This document shows, one piece after another, positions 7,965-15,188 of a stretch of 64,000 nucleotides of DNA; positions within the stretch are counted from its first letter, which is position 1, and the number at the start of each line of letters is the position of its first letter. The notes under the pieces are model-generated. The model had not been told where the DNA came from and ran no database searches. It worked only from the letters and a program-made list of their open reading frames with translations. The stretch comes from Chryseobacterium sp. Leaf180 (GTDB lineage: Bacteria > Bacteroidota > Bacteroidia > Flavobacteriales > Weeksellaceae): assembly GCF_001424585.1 (NCBI RefSeq), contig NZ_LMPJ01000001.1, positions 1,180,450-1,244,449 on the forward strand. The letters run 5' to 3'. The position numbers and the translations under genes were made by a program.

Positions 7965-8204
7965 TTAGGAGACTTTCTCTGTATTCTTTTTTTTCAGAAG
8001 AGTTGAAACATGAAAGATCTGAAGCGTAAAAAGCAACATCAGAAAAAGATTTGTCCGGCGGAATGTAAATTCTATGTTTTCGAAGGCGAAGTTTTCCTTA
8101 TAAAAATTGGTCATACCGAGAAGCACTGAAAGAATGCCCAAGGGAAGGATACACAGACCGCTGTAAAGAAAAATTTTCGAGGTAAGTAATTGCGCGGGAA
8201 TCAT
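7965..8204 (-). CDS. Small two-span membrane protein (family B)
   Basis: 79 residues with spans at about 10-30 and 49-66, an intervening loop MTNFYKENFAFENIEFTF and a basic C-terminus (LLKKKNTEK). No named family was recognised. The loop pattern TN-x5-F-x2-(E/R)N-x-x-F recurs in the frameshifted neighbour and twice in the 161-residue protein upstream (TNIFEGAFINREF and TNLIEEDFTFRNF), so all four units appear related. It starts 26 bases after that gene on the same strand. Role unknown; probably an inner-membrane protein. Confidence 0.7.
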   Translation of the reverse strand: MIPAQLLTSKIFLYSGLCILPLGILSVLLGMTNFYKENFAFENIEFTFRRTNLFLMLLFTLQIFHVSTLLKKKNTEKVS

Positions 8205-8230
8205 AATTTCTGATATTTTCAGGGTGGCGT

Positions 8231-8716
8231 TTAAGAAATATTTTTCCGTGTTCTGAAGTAATTGATGTTGATGCGGATCACGGCAACGGTCGCAAAAAAC
8301 CAGATAAATGAGTACACTAGGTTGTTTTGCACATGGAAATTTCTGAATGTAAAATCTTCTTCAATGAGATTGGTAATACTGAGAATAAATGCAGCAAACG
8401 AAATCAGATAAATAATTGAAAATAAGAGCCATTGCGAAGTTGAGGGATTTTGCATCCAATGTACCGGTTTTGTAGTTTGGTCACCTTTTTTCTGTCTGTA
8501 ATTTCTCGAAATACTCAGAATGGCTCCGGTGGAAGAAGCGATAAGCAACATGATAAGTGGATTAAGGTGAATCTCAAATTCGCGGTTGATAAAGGCACCT
8601 TCAAAAATATTGGTCATGCTGGCCGTGAGCATCAGAATCGCAGCACCGTACAGAATCAGCATGAGGTTGTACTGCGTGCGAGTCGGATTGAGATAGAAGT
8701 TTTGTTTTGGGGTCAT
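8231..8716 (-). CDS. Four-span membrane protein made of two family-B units
   Basis: 161 residues. Two similar halves are visible: about 17-80 (span, TNIFEGAFINREF loop, span, basic RNYRQKK) and about 92-157 (span, TNLIEEDFTFRNF loop, span, basic YFRTRK). Each half corresponds to one of the 79-residue proteins encoded just downstream, so it looks like a tandem duplication and fusion. It is the first gene of the small cluster and has a TACATTTG promoter box and an inverted repeat directly upstream. No domain of known function was recognised. Confidence 0.75.
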   Translation of the reverse strand: MTPKQNFYLNPTRTQYNLMLILYGAAILMLTASMTNIFEGAFINREFEIHLNPLIMLLIASSTGAILSISRNYRQKKGDQTTKPVHWMQNPSTSQWLLFSIIYLISFAAFILSITNLIEEDFTFRNFHVQNNLVYSFIWFFATVAVIRININYFRTRKNIS

Positions 8717-8730
8717 AGGTTATTTTTTGG

Positions 8731-8767
8731 CAAATGTAAAGGTATTATCTGAAATATTAAATACCTT
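8731..8767 (-). promoter_or_regulatory. Promoter box and inverted repeat before the small-protein operon
   Basis: CAAATGTA at 8731-8738 reads TACATTTG on the minus strand, fitting the TAnnTTTG -7 box, 15 bases before the start at 8716. Immediately upstream, AAGGTATT (8739-8746) and AATACCTT (8760-8767) form a perfect 8-bp inverted repeat with a 13-base spacer, covering the place where the -33 element would lie. No TTG was found there. An activator or repressor site is plausible. Confidence 0.45.
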
Positions 8768-8807
8768 AAATGGTGAATTTTTTAAGATTTAGTATGTGAT
8801 GTTTTTT

Positions 8808-8886
8808 GTAAGCACAGCAGCCTGGTGCACGCATTGATCGGATTACGATCTCATCTAAATCCATGCAAAGGCTGCTCAAAGCTTAC
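8808..8886. other. Nested 79-nt inverted structure, possible structured RNA or palindromic element
   Basis: Four helices stack in order: GTAAGC (8808-8813) with GCTTAC (8881-8886); AGCAGCC (8816-8822) with GGCTGCT (8870-8876); GCAT (8831-8834) with ATGC (8863-8866); GATCG (8836-8840) with CGATC (8846-8850) around a GATTA loop. All pairs are Watson-Crick. Neither strand has a U tract after the stem, so it is not a normal terminator. The D-arm-like look is superficial: the helix lengths do not fit a tRNA. It lies between the 52-residue protein gene and the promoter of the small membrane-protein operon. Confidence 0.6.
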
Positions 8887-8897
8887 ATTCTCACACC

Positions 8898-9056
8898 TTA
8901 CGATCTGAAGTAAATCATACTGGTGATGAGATATCCCGAGCTGGCAACAAGACTGCCGAGACTGACAACAGACGGAAGATCCCAGATTTCATTATAATAA
9001 TGAGTAAAGCTTACCGCGGAGGCGTGAATGGCCAGAAGACTGATGATGTGTTTCAT
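8898..9056 (-). CDS. Small membrane protein, 52 residues
   Basis: An open frame with an upstream ATG at 9134 exists, but the ATG at 9056 gives a more sensible protein: a basic start and hydrophobic segment (MKHIISLLAIHASAV), a polar middle (THYYNEIWDLP) and a second hydrophobic segment (SVVSLGSLVASSGYLITSMI). No family recognised and no clear promoter. Its short length makes the call uncertain. Confidence 0.45.
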   Translation of the reverse strand: MKHIISLLAIHASAVSFTHYYNEIWDLPSVVSLGSLVASSGYLITSMIYFRS

Positions 9057-9186
9057 TGTATAAATATTTAAGGTTAAGAAATTATTTAAATTATCTCTTG
9101 TATTAAATGGATAGAAGCATTTTGAAGTTTGCATTACGGCCTATAGTGAGTGTACAAAACATAAGCAACGGGTTATGGTGACGAAT

Positions 9187-10374
9187 TTATTCAATGAGAT
9201 GCCCATCTTCCATGACAGAAACTGTAATTTTATCTGTACGTAAAGTTGGTTTTAAGTTGTTAATATTTGTTTCAATCTTTAAATTTGACCAATCCTTTGT
9301 GGAATTTAATAAAGATTGCATTTCACAAATATTCTGAGGCGTAATAGATTGATTATTGACCTTTAAGATTTCATCACCCACTTTAAAAGCATTTTTATTG
9401 TCTTTAAAAGTTGAAAGATTTACTATTAATTTTCCACCTTGATTTACAGCCAGGTAATTGATATTTTTGAAACGTGCGCTATTACTTATATTTTCTTTGG
9501 TATTTTGTTTGACGTAAACTTTTCTATTTTTTTTGTCAATAATCCAATTAAAGTTTTTGATAAATTGTATTCCAAGTATATTAGAATGTGTATTTTCATA
9601 ATACATTATATCGCTTGAGACAGTAATATTCTTATTTAACTGTATAGTATTTTTATTTTTTATTAGTTGTTTTGCTTTTTGAAGCCCGGTTGATGTGAAG
9701 TATGTAAATTCTATCATAGAATCGTATTTCTCTTCCTTTATATCTTTCATCATTATTGAAACATCAGCACCTGAATCGAAAAGAAAGCGTTCTTTTTTTC
9801 CATTTACAAGCAAATCAACGAAAATGAGTTTTGCAATTAGTCCCTTATAGGATGAAGTAACCTCAGAATATTCTGGAAAGTTTTTTCTGTCAAAATTTTC
9901 GATTAGTTTAATATTCTGATTTTTATAGTCTAATAGAAAAGGAAGTTTTGTGTCGAAATAAGTTTCTAACCCCAGCACCCCTTTTAAGGCGCTCACTTCG
10001 CATTTATTTAATTCATTTATTGACGGTGCAGAATTTAAAACTCTATATTCTGTTTTAGTTATTGATGTATTAAAAGTTTTAGCTCTTAGCCGATCTATTA
10101 CAAGACTCTCATTGAAAGCTGAGCCGATTTTCATTTTTCCCATTAGCTCTAATCCGTGATTATTGTCAGATTGAAAAATACTGCTGAAATAAGCTCCTGT
10201 GTCGAATAAAAATTTTTGTTTATCCCCGTTTATAACAACTTCAACGTATTGATTATCCACCAGCTTATCAATTTTTGAAATATCTGCAGAATTACGTTCT
10301 TGAATGTAGCCTGGATATTTTTCTTGAGCATTTAAAATGTTTGCTATTAAAAAAATAATTATTGCTTTCTTCAT
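9187..10374 (-). CDS. Exported two-lobed aspartic protease with PDZ-like domain
   Basis: 395 residues. A signal peptide (MKKAIIIFLIANILNAQ) precedes two retropepsin-like units, each with the catalytic motif after a hydrophobic strand: FLFDTGA (Asp at 58) and FLFDSGAD (Asp at 200). The C-terminal part (about 310-370) has PDZ features: a glycine-containing carboxylate-binding-type stretch and the strand GDEILKVNNQSITP. The family (retropepsin-like aspartyl proteases of Bacteroidota) is expected to cleave peptides in the periplasm or at the surface; both halves keep a D-T/S-G motif so an intramolecular two-lobed active site is possible. Substrate unknown. A small barrel-like protein gene lies just upstream on the same strand. 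Confidence 0.8.
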   Translation of the reverse strand: MKKAIIIFLIANILNAQEKYPGYIQERNSADISKIDKLVDNQYVEVVINGDKQKFLFDTGAYFSSIFQSDNNHGLELMGKMKIGSAFNESLVIDRLRAKTFNTSITKTEYRVLNSAPSINELNKCEVSALKGVLGLETYFDTKLPFLLDYKNQNIKLIENFDRKNFPEYSEVTSSYKGLIAKLIFVDLLVNGKKERFLFDSGADVSIMMKDIKEEKYDSMIEFTYFTSTGLQKAKQLIKNKNTIQLNKNITVSSDIMYYENTHSNILGIQFIKNFNWIIDKKNRKVYVKQNTKENISNSARFKNINYLAVNQGGKLIVNLSTFKDNKNAFKVGDEILKVNNQSITPQNICEMQSLLNSTKDWSNLKIETNINNLKPTLRTDKITVSVMEDGHLIE

Positions 10375-10449
10375 TTTATAGGATGTATTGAAATTAAAAA
10401 AAGATTAAATTGTGATCAGAGTGCTATTCATATAATTTTTAAACTGTTC

Positions 10450-10893
10450 TTAAAAATTGTATCTGTAGTAAACGTTCATTGCTGTAGAAGTAAAATCTTT
10501 ATTGAAATTATTAGAAATTTTGAAACCTGTGGAACTGTTTTTTCTAATCCGTATTCCTAGATTGGCTCCTAATTGAAAATTGAAAGATGCACTGCCCCCA
10601 TAAAAGGCAACTCCAAATCCTGAAAAAGCTGATACTTTTAATAATTTATTTGATTTATTTTCTAAGCCAAAAGCGACATTTGAAATATTCAAACTGACAG
10701 AATTGGGCTCCGAATATATATTGTTTACTTCAATAAAATAATTTTGCTTTATTTTATAACCAAGAGCCAGATCAAGATTGAAGTTTGAAATTTTTTTATG
10801 TGCAAGCACACCAGCGCCAACAGAGGCATAAATTTTATCCTGCGAAAAACAAAAGGTGGATAGTAATAGTAAGGGTAGAAAAAAGTTTTTCAT
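10450..10893 (-). CDS. Small outer-membrane beta-barrel-like protein
   Basis: 147 residues with a signal peptide (MKNFFLPLLLLSTFCFS, cut before QDK) followed by alternating hydrophobic strands separated by short turns (YASVGAGVLAHKK, LDLALGYKIKQNYFIEVN, AFGLENKSNKLL, FGVAFYGGSASF, MNVYYRYNF), ending in Phe as outer-membrane barrel proteins often do. No named family was recognised. The aspartic protease gene starts 75 bases downstream on the same strand and may be co-transcribed. A -7-like box TAGTTTTG lies at 10936-10943. Confidence 0.6.
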   Translation of the reverse strand: MKNFFLPLLLLSTFCFSQDKIYASVGAGVLAHKKISNFNLDLALGYKIKQNYFIEVNNIYSEPNSVSLNISNVAFGLENKSNKLLKVSAFSGFGVAFYGGSASFNFQLGANLGIRIRKNSSTGFKISNNFNKDFTSTAMNVYYRYNF

Positions 10894-11238
10894 GAATCTT
10901 TGGTTTTGTTATTATTTTTTGTATTAATTATTCAACAAAACTATGATTGCGGTGGGTAACACTTGTTACACTATAAGGTAGTTTTTTATAGCATCGCTAT
11001 ATCCAATAGAAAATAAATTGAAAGAAACATATCATTATTTACTATATAAATTCTGATGAAAGTGTTGTCTGTAATTGGTGTGAGTTGTTGAATTTCAATA
11101 GAATTTCTACTTCATTAAAACTTCTTATTTAATTGCGATTCAGAAATATCCCATCTGTTTGACGTCCAAATTCCCTTTTTACGTAGATTTGATTAAATTT
11201 AAAAAACTACACAAAAGTGTAGTTGTAATTTGATACAG
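10894..11238. promoter_or_regulatory. Divergent control region between barrel gene and LuxR gene
   Basis: For the rightward gene, TTG at 11159-11161 and TAGATTTG at 11184-11191 are 22 bases apart, a good -33/-7 pair. A perfect inverted repeat AACTACAC-AAAA-GTGTAGTT occupies 11205-11224, just after the expected start of transcription. For the leftward gene, TAGTTTTG (minus strand) lies at 10936-10943, with the palindrome GTAAC-ACTT-GTTAC at 10956-10969 near its -33 position. Confidence 0.55.
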
Positions 11239-11997
11239 ATGGAAAAATTTAACAGTTTCTTTTCAGACAAAAATACCATTGCAGACATTACGGATAAGGA
11301 TATAGCACAGACCGAAAATTATCTGGAAGTAGTAAGAACATTCGCTAAGCTTACCTATCAAAGTGTTTATATCATCGACTATTATCAAAGAAATTTTGAA
11401 TATGTTTCAGATAATCCGCTTTTTCTGTGTGGGTTGTCATCAAAACAGGTGCAGGAACTTGGATATGACTTTTATTTTCAGCATGTTGGTGAACAGGATT
11501 TGAATTTACTTCTGAAAATTAATCAAGTTGGGTTTGATTTTTTTGATAATCTACCTGTGAAAGAGAGAAAGGATTATACAATCTCATACGATTTTCATAT
11601 AATCAACGAAAAGAAGAACTCGATTTTAATCAATCATAAACTGACACCACTTTTTTTAAACGAAGAAGGAAAAATCTGGAAAGCGATGTGTATAGTTTCA
11701 TTAAGCCCGAATGACGCTTCCGGAAATATAACAATCTCGAAAGTAAATTCAACCTCTATAGCAGAGTTTAACCTGGGAAATAACCGATGGGAAACAACAG
11801 AAAAAGTAAAATTATCTGAAAGAGAAATACAAATATTGATTCTCTATGCAAGAGGTTTAACTATAAATGAAATTGCTGACAAAATTTTTATCTCGCCTGA
11901 TACCGTAAAATTTCACCGCAGAAAATTGTTTGAAAAAATGGATGTAAGTAATATCACTGAGGCTTTATCTTACGCTAAAAATAAAAAACTTATTTAG
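11239..11997 (+). CDS. LuxR-type transcriptional regulator with PAS-like sensor
   Basis: 252 residues from the ATG at 11239; a frame-compatible TTG at 11230 is less likely. The C-terminus (about 190-250) is a clear GerE/LuxR helix-turn-helix: LSEREIQILILYARGLTINEIADKIF followed by ISPDTVKFHRRKLFEKM. The first 150 residues look like a PAS-type fold (YIIDYYQRNFEYVSDNP, FLCGLS), common in Chryseobacterium regulators of this size. It probably senses an unknown signal and binds DNA as a dimer. The inverted repeat just upstream of its start could be its own operator. Neighbours are a protease/barrel pair transcribed divergently and an META-type lipoprotein gene. Confidence 0.85.
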   Translation: MEKFNSFFSDKNTIADITDKDIAQTENYLEVVRTFAKLTYQSVYIIDYYQRNFEYVSDNPLFLCGLSSKQVQELGYDFYFQHVGEQDLNLLLKINQVGFDFFDNLPVKERKDYTISYDFHIINEKKNSILINHKLTPLFLNEEGKIWKAMCIVSLSPNDASGNITISKVNSTSIAEFNLGNNRWETTEKVKLSEREIQILILYARGLTINEIADKIFISPDTVKFHRRKLFEKMDVSNITEALSYAKNKKLI

Positions 11998-12226
11998 TTT
12001 TCTGCTTTTAATTTTTCAGCAACCAATTTTGAAGCCCGACTCGTGCGGAAGAATAGATTTAATCATCAAGATTTCTGCCCGCCTGATTGATCAATTGATC
12101 TTAGTAATTATGATTAATATCTATTTAAAAATCCTGGCATTAATTACTGTGATAATTTGTGGCCGTGTATAATATTTAAAAAAAATTAATCAAATAATCG
12201 AGGAGCGTAATACGGTAAAGATACTC

Positions 12227-12281
12227 CGTAGATAAAGCATAGATAAAGCGTAGATAGTGTATGGATAGAGCGTGAATGTGG
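12227..12281. repeat. 11-bp tandem repeat, five units
   Basis: Units CGTAGATAAAG, CATAGATAAAG, CGTAGATAGTG, TATGGATAGAG and CGTGAATGTGG begin at 12227, 12238, 12249, 12260 and 12271, with no indels and increasing divergence. They lie 8 bases before the end of the convergent lipoprotein gene. Apart from this, 11998-12288 shows nothing recognisable. Confidence 0.7.
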
Positions 12282-12288
12282 TATGTGG

Positions 12289-12723
12289 CTAATCCCAGTC
12301 AGCCGCGATAAATTTAATCTGATGTCCGCTGCCGTCGGTGAGCAACAAATAATGTCCCGTCAGCGTAAATTTTCTGCTTTCGGAAAGCGATTTTATCAGC
12401 TTATCTTCCTGAGAATTATTGGAGCATTCGGTTTTGGTATGGGAAACCGAGCGGAATCTGATATTTCCATCAGCTCTGAAATGATAGTTAAAATTCAGTT
12501 GACTGCAGCCTATTTCAGCGTTTCCGTGCTGTGTCTTTCCGTCGCTTTTCTGTGAAAGATCAACACGAGCCGGTTTTGAAGTGATATCGTGCCGCGAAAT
12601 CCCGTTATAGGAGATCAATAACCATTCGCGGTGGATGAACGGCTCGTTTTTTACAGCAGATATGCAGCTTGCCGGCAAAACAGTGATCAGAAGTACAAAG
12701 ATCAGCAGAGTGATGATTTTCAT
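12289..12723 (-). CDS. META/HslJ-like lipoprotein
   Basis: The frame extends to 12741, but the Met at 12723 gives a proper lipoprotein signal: MKIITLLIFVLLITVLPASC with the lipobox PASC. The mature part resembles the META domain: (R)EWLLISYNG, then a conserved GCSQLNFNYHF strand and a C-terminal LTGHYLLLTDGSG. META/HslJ proteins are exported, and their role is linked to heat or novobiocin tolerance in E. coli, but the mechanism is not known. The gene is convergent with the LuxR regulator gene and divergent from the S46 peptidase gene. Confidence 0.7.
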   Translation of the reverse strand: MKIITLLIFVLLITVLPASCISAVKNEPFIHREWLLISYNGISRHDITSKPARVDLSQKSDGKTQHGNAEIGCSQLNFNYHFRADGNIRFRSVSHTKTECSNNSQEDKLIKSLSESRKFTLTGHYLLLTDGSGHQIKFIAADWD

Positions 12724-12810
12724 GGAGATGGCTCGCCACAATTCGTGCCAATTAATCCGTGAGATCCCGCAAAAAGTATTAAATTAGCCACACAAAAATT
12801 TTTTAATACA

Positions 12811-15015
12811 ATGAAAAGAATATTTTTACTGTTCACTTTTTTACTGGGCTTCGTCCAGATGAGGGCAGATGAAGGAATGTGGCTGTTGATGCTCATCAAA
12901 AGACTAAACGGTGTCGATATGCAGAAAGAAGGTCTGCGCCTTACACCGGAAGAGATTTATTCTGTAAATAATTCAAGTCTGAAAGATGCGATCGTAAGCT
13001 TCGGCGGATTCTGTACCGGCGAGATCGTATCAGACCGCGGATTGATTTTTACCAATCACCACTGTGGTTACGGTGCTGTAGCGGCAGCTTCTACACCGGC
13101 TAAAGATTACCTGAAAAACGGTTTCTGGGCGATGAAGGAGAAAGACGAATTCAATGCGAAAGATCTTTATGTAAGATTTTTAGTAAGAATGGATGACGCT
13201 ACCCAAAGAATCAATGCCAAGCTGAATGACAAAATGTCTGCCGACGAAAGAAGAGCAGCGATCGAAGCAGAAAGCAAAGCCATTCAGACAGAAAATTCAG
13301 AAAACGGAAAATATACAGTGGTAGTAAGAGATTTCTTCAACGGAAATGAGTTTTATTATTTTGTATATCAGGATTATAAAGACATCAGACTGGTAGGCGC
13401 ACCGCCGTCATCTTTAGGTAAATTCGGTGGTGATACCGATAACTGGGAGTGGCCGAGACATACAGCAGATTTCACGGTTTTCAGAGTCTATGCTGATGCA
13501 GCAGGAAATCCTGCAGAATACGCAGCGACTAATGTTCCGCTTAAGCCTAAACATTATCTTCCGGTTTCTTTAAAAGGAATCAAACCTGGCGACTTCTCAA
13601 TGATTTTGGGATATCCGGGAAGAACCAACCGTTACCTTACGTCATACGGAATTGAGCAGATGGTAAGCAAAGATTACCCGGCTTGGGTAGCGGCTTCTAA
13701 ACTGGCGATGGATGTGATGAAGAAGTATATGGATAAAGACAAAGCGACTCAGCTGGGGTACGCATCTCAATATGCAGGTGTTGCCAATTACTGGAAAAAC
13801 AGACAGGGAACCATCGATGCTGTAGAGAAAAACGGAACCATTACCGATAAGCGCGAGCTTGAAAAAGTTTTTGCCAAATGGGCCGAAGAAAGCGGTATTG
13901 CCGAGTATGACGGCGTTCTTGAAAGTATCAGAAACTACTACATGCAGGTTTCTGACCGTAATGTGGAGAGAAATTATATGTCTATTCTTTCGCGTAACAC
14001 AAAGTACATCACGGTTGCTTTACAGTTGGGAAGCTTGATTAAAACCTATGCAAAACAGGATATGCAGGGAAGAATCGCGATGAAACCAAAACTGGAAGAA
14101 GCGGTAAAAAATATTTACGAAAACTTCAATCCGGCGTTGGAAGGGGAAATGCTTACTTCAATGGTGAGCATGTATCAGCAGAAAGTTCCTGCCGATGTAG
14201 CTTCTAAAACCTTGATGGCTTTGGATGTAAAAACACTTTCAAACCTTGCTTTTTCTTCAATTTTCGCCAATAAAACCGCGGTAACGAATTTTATTCTGAA
14301 TCCTGATATTCTGAAACTCGATGCAGATCCAATGGTGAAACTGGCCAACGGAATTATGGCAGACCAGAAATATCAGAATGAACGATTTGTGAATGTAGAC
14401 AACAATTTCGCGAAGAATAACCGTCTGTTTTTGGCAGGTTTAATGAAATCAATGCCTGAGAAAAAATTCTATCCGGATGCAAACAGTACGATGAGACTTA
14501 CTTACGGACAAATCGATACTTTGCCGGTAAGAGATGACAGAAACTATTTCGGAATTTCTGAAAAAGACAACTATTATACAACGATGGACGGTCTTGTTGG
14601 GAAGTACAAAGCAGGCGACGAGGAGTTTGATCTTCCTTCGCGTGTGATGGCGCTTCACAATGCCAAAGATTACGGAATGTACGCAGATAAAGACGGATAT
14701 ATGCCGGTAAACTTCCTTTCAAACAACGATATTACAGGAGGAAACTCAGGTTCTCCGGTGATTGACGGTGACGGAAACCTGATCGGTATTGCATTTGACG
14801 GAAACAGCGAGGCACTGAGCGGTGACATTGTTTTTGAAGACAAATGGCAGAAAACCATCAGCGTAGACATCCGTTTTGTACTGTGGACGATTGATAAATT
14901 TGCCGGAGCGAGAAGAATCGTAGATGAACTTCAGCTGGTAAAAGACACCAATACACCTGCAGATACTGGAAAATCTAAAATAAAAGAGGCAACGCCTGCA
15001 AAAAAGAAAAAGTAA
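12811..15015 (+). CDS. S46-family dipeptidyl peptidase, DPP7-like
   Basis: 734 residues with a signal peptide (MKRIFLLFTFLLGFVQMRA) and the S46 catalytic triad: His in FTNHHCGYGAV (about 83-84), Asp in GDTDNWEWPRHT, and Ser in TGGNSGSPV near residue 650. The residue after the FD motif is Gly (IAFDGNSEALSGD). In known S46 enzymes a Gly there goes with DPP7-type preference for uncharged P1, whereas DPP11 has Arg; this is an inference by motif only. It removes dipeptides from oligopeptides in the periplasm. The C-terminus is a short Lys-rich tail. A strong terminator follows. Confidence 0.92.
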   Translation: MKRIFLLFTFLLGFVQMRADEGMWLLMLIKRLNGVDMQKEGLRLTPEEIYSVNNSSLKDAIVSFGGFCTGEIVSDRGLIFTNHHCGYGAVAAASTPAKDYLKNGFWAMKEKDEFNAKDLYVRFLVRMDDATQRINAKLNDKMSADERRAAIEAESKAIQTENSENGKYTVVVRDFFNGNEFYYFVYQDYKDIRLVGAPPSSLGKFGGDTDNWEWPRHTADFTVFRVYADAAGNPAEYAATNVPLKPKHYLPVSLKGIKPGDFSMILGYPGRTNRYLTSYGIEQMVSKDYPAWVAASKLAMDVMKKYMDKDKATQLGYASQYAGVANYWKNRQGTIDAVEKNGTITDKRELEKVFAKWAEESGIAEYDGVLESIRNYYMQVSDRNVERNYMSILSRNTKYITVALQLGSLIKTYAKQDMQGRIAMKPKLEEAVKNIYENFNPALEGEMLTSMVSMYQQKVPADVASKTLMALDVKTLSNLAFSSIFANKTAVTNFILNPDILKLDADPMVKLANGIMADQKYQNERFVNVDNNFAKNNRLFLAGLMKSMPEKKFYPDANSTMRLTYGQIDTLPVRDDRNYFGISEKDNYYTTMDGLVGKYKAGDEEFDLPSRVMALHNAKDYGMYADKDGYMPVNFLSNNDITGGNSGSPVIDGDGNLIGIAFDGNSEALSGDIVFEDKWQKTISVDIRFVLWTIDKFAGARRIVDELQLVKDTNTPADTGKSKIKEATPAKKKK

Positions 15016-15035
15016 TTTTTCTGAAATAGTAAGAG

Positions 15036-15066
15036 AAACCGCAGAATATTCGTTCTGCGGTTTTTT
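15036..15066 (+). terminator. Rho-independent terminator after S46 peptidase
   Basis: AAACCGCAGAA (15036-15046) pairs perfectly with TTCTGCGGTTT (15053-15063), followed by a T run. The loop is six bases. Confidence 0.85.
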
Positions 15067-15188
15067 GTTTGCCGTTGCCAGTCAATTTCATCAGCCACAT
15101 TTCCTTTTTTAATCATTGATCATTGACCATTCATAGTATGCATTTGATTCAATTATTATCAGCCAACAACCAACAGCGGTAAATCAAC

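Noticed and set aside
8808-8886. tRNA gene or terminator
   Set aside because: Helix lengths (6/7/4/5 with the arrangement nested rather than cloverleaf) do not fit a tRNA, and no U tract follows on either strand.
12283-12555. 90-codon frame opposite the META lipoprotein
   Set aside because: Shadow of a gene with a clear lipobox and META-type strands.
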